A stretch of DNA of 64,000 bases from assembly GCF_905475465.1 (NCBI RefSeq), contig NC_062249.1:3236501-3300500 (forward strand). The letters run 5' to 3'. Each line of letters begins with the position of its first letter. Position 1 is the first letter of the stretch. Shown in pieces: positions 61,801 through 64,000 of the stretch. The notes under the pieces are model-generated. The model saw only the letters and a list, made by a program, of their open reading frames with translations, did no database searches and was not told where the DNA came from. The stretch comes from Pieris napi. Its lineage: Eukaryota > Arthropoda > Insecta > Lepidoptera > Pieridae. A program made the position numbers and the translations under genes.

Positions 61801-64000
61801 ATGATCAGCATAAGACAAGCAATAAGATGTATGAAAGAAATGACTCCCAATATCCGGGCCATGTCAAGTCAAAGCCTTGTAAACCTGAGTGTGGATAAAG
61901 ACAATGATGAAATTGCTATTGTTACAATGCAAAGACCTCCAGTAAATAGCTTGAGCCTAGAATTACTTCAAGCAATTAGTAAGACACTTGATGAGATAGC
62001 AAAAAGTGACTTTAGAGCTATGGTTTTGACTTCTGTAAGTATTTATATAAAGTGGCATGCGGTCTCCCTTATGTTCATTAGGTTGCAATGTGAGATATAT
62101 AGCTTCTTAAATAAATCACTCTATTAATAATATTAATAAAGATATTATTTGTTTCTGATACTTTTAATGAACAATAATTATTTTAAAAGTTATTCCCTAT
62201 AATACTTTTATAGGTGATGTTATGTTGTTACTATATTATCAAGTATTTTTTAGGCTTCACCAACAGTATTTTCAGCAGGCATAGACATAATGGAGATGTA
62301 TAAACCAGATTTAAAGAGAGCTGAACAATTTTGGACAACTTTACAAGATGTTTGGCTAAAGTTATTTGAATCTAAATTTATAACTGCAGCAGCAGTCAAT
62401 GTAAGTAAAAAATACAAGCATTAAAAATTCCAGTACAAAGAAGCATTTAAAAAAAAATCAGTGGCACTACAACCTCTTTTAGGCCTGGGCCTCAGATTTT
62501 TGAATCTGTTTCATGATCATTTTTCATCTGATAGGGAAGAAGGTGATCAGCCTCCTGTGCCTGACACACGCCGTCGATTTTTTGGGTCTAAGACATGTCG
62601 GATAACGATGTTTTCCTTCACCGTTCGAGCGAATGTTAGATGCGCACATAGAAAGAAATCCCATTGGTGCACAGCCGGGGATTGAACCTACGACCTCAGG
62701 GATGAGAGTCGCACGCTGAAGCCACTAGGTCAACACTGCTCACTCAAACTCAAATTGTAAATGACATTTGTTGCTAGGAAACATTAATTCACATTTATTT
62801 GTACATATTATAGTTTATGGTGTTTCTAACCCTAGGAAACATTTTACGATGCGCGCGCACACCGTCACAAAAAACCGACACCCGCACACCGTCACAAAAA
62901 GTCGACACCCTGAAGTTAGCATAGTCAACATTTTAAAACAAAAAATTTCCATTTCTTTATTATGTTATGTAGACTTAATTTTTAGTGATATTTAAATAAA
63001 CTTTATTTAACTAGATAATGCGTCAATGTATTAAATACCTTTCTATTGTTAGTGTTGTTTTTTCTACAAACGTAGTATACGGCGAAAGATAAAAAAAAAA
63101 GGATTTTTATCTTGTTACGCTAAAGAAGTACTCTCGCGTACTCTAGTACTCTAAGTTCTAACGCGTGTACATAAGTATACACATATTTTTTGACAACCAA
63201 ACAAAACAATTACATATCTACTTACAGGGACATTCTCCTGCAGGCGGGTGTTTACTAGCGATGGCATGTGAATATCGGGCTATGGTGTCAGGTAAATACA
63301 CCATAGGTTTGAACGAAACTGCTCTAGGCATTATCGCTCCGAGATGGTTTATGGACTGTATGGTGAATACTATTCCTCAGAGAGAGGCTGAAATAGCACT
63401 GACTACAGGCAAACTGTTCACGGTCGAAGAGGCATTGAAGGTTCGTAGAGTATATATATATTAATAGAGTAAAACGTAAATGAGGCAGTACAGAGGTTCT
63501 TCTCCCCTAAGAATAAGAAATTCTGATATAATTTTTTAAGTCAAGTCAAAATCCTTTATATATTTAGGTAACACAATGTACATTTATGAACGTCAATAAA
63601 GAAATACATAATATGCTCCTAATTTTACATTTACTGCCAGTTCTGAAATCAAGGGCGTACAACGGAAGAGAAGAACTGGCAATAAACTCTCCGCCACTCT
63701 TATTAATCGCCAAGTTTTTTGTTTTACACAATGTTTGTAAGGAGCTGCAACCATTACCTACATTAACTTGACTTTTACACAGAACTGATGGAAATGCAAC
63801 AGCATTCTGTTCTGTTCTCTCTCTGTTTCTCTATCTGTTCTGTGTCTTACCTAAAAAAGATATAAACAGCTAAAGTTTATTAGTCCTTGCTCTTTAATTT
63901 GGCTCAGTACTTAATTTGACTCCGAGTGTGAGCTGTGCGTGCGTGTGTGATTTAAATTTAGGTTAATAATATATTTTTTCTTAGGTGGGACTTATAGACG
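61801..64000 (+). CDS. ECI1: Mitochondrial enoyl-CoA delta isomerase 1 (ECI1), 5' part, cut by the window edge
   Basis: Exons 61801-62034, 62254-62400, 63228-63440 and the start of the next at 63985-64000; all GT-AG, all phase 0. About 203 residues are visible. Crotonase-fold hallmarks of ECI1: RPPVNSLSLELL, VFSAGIDIMEMY (oxyanion-hole region), AAAVNGHSPAGGCLLAMACE, then KYTIGLNETALGIIAPRWF, where Glu157 corresponds to the acidic residue expected to act in isomerisation, and EEALKVGLID. The first 25-30 residues have Arg/Lys and no acidic residue except one Glu, compatible with a mitochondrial targeting peptide. The enzyme shifts cis-3 or trans-3 double bonds to trans-2 in beta-oxidation of unsaturated fatty acids. 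The C-terminus lies beyond 64000. Confidence 0.94.
62459..62740 (-). mobile_element. tRNA-derived SINE (family S), near full length
   Basis: In ECI1 intron 2. Full consensus order on the minus strand from AGCAGTGTTGACCTAGTGGC to GTAGTGCCACTG, with box B GTAGGTTCAATCCCC. Among the best-preserved copies in the window. Confidence 0.88.
62858..62910 (+). repeat. Two-unit 27-bp tandem repeat
   Basis: Two consecutive units beginning CACACCGTCACAAAAA, differing at three or four positions. In ECI1 intron 2. Confidence 0.8.
63541..63702 (-). mobile_element. Retroelement 3' end (family C)
   Basis: In ECI1 intron 3. GTCAAGTCAAAATCCTTTAT, GAACGTCAATAAAGAAATAC, ACTGCCAGTTCTGAAATC and AGAAGAACTGGCAATAAACT blocks, as at 35078-35228. 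Confidence 0.72.

Noticed and set aside
1..64000. CRISPR arrays, bacterial operons or horizontally acquired bacterial genes
   Set aside because: No direct-repeat/spacer arrays, no Shine-Dalgarno-led gene runs, and all recognised genes are animal genes with spliceosomal introns.

Overview
The window is a piece of an AT-rich, intron-rich insect nuclear genome, almost certainly from a moth or butterfly. The order is indicated by the repeat population: lepidopteran-type Helitrons ending in CTAG, a tRNA-derived SINE present in about a dozen copies, non-LTR retrotransposon 3' ends of kinds common in Lepidoptera, and many MITEs. I cannot name the species. Nothing prokaryotic, viral or CRISPR-like is present. 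The large majority of the window is intron or intergenic repeat.

Four protein genes can be assembled exon by exon, with every junction checked for GT/AG and reading phase. (1) A FAM135 homologue, plus strand, 671-24543, 16 coding exons, 1819 residues: conserved N-terminal domain, a long disordered middle encoded mainly by one 2.9-kb exon, and a C-terminal DUF676-type alpha/beta-hydrolase domain with GHSLG. (2) A CYRI (FAM49) homologue, plus strand, 27404-57209, 4 coding exons, 329 residues, with a 17.6-kb first intron. (3) A CNEP1R1 (TMEM188) homologue, minus strand, 60548-59446, 4 exons, 131 residues. (4) The first part of a mitochondrial enoyl-CoA delta isomerase (ECI1), plus strand, from 61801 and running off the right edge in exon 4.

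Layout: FAM135 and CYRI are in tandem with 2.9 kb between them. CYRI and CNEP1R1 converge. CNEP1R1 and ECI1 are head to head, 1.25 kb apart, and may share a promoter region. FAM135 (putative lipid hydrolase), CNEP1R1 (regulator of the lipin phosphatase) and ECI1 (beta-oxidation of unsaturated fatty acids) all touch lipid metabolism, but eukaryotic neighbours need not be functionally linked and I make no operon-like claim. CYRI is a Rac1-binding brake on the WAVE complex.

Non-coding content of interest: a 1.44-kb near-perfect foldback element in FAM135 intron 10 that would be transcribed as a hairpin of roughly 650 bp; an older, repeatedly invaded foldback in intron 1; five Helitrons, one inside another repeat whose uninterrupted paralogue is also in the window; a hAT-type MITE with a perfect 8-bp target duplication; and a U6 snRNA-like copy followed closely by a tRNA-like segment in CYRI intron 2. 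I did not find a convincing new multi-gene system; the best leads are the hairpin and the U6/tRNA-like composite.
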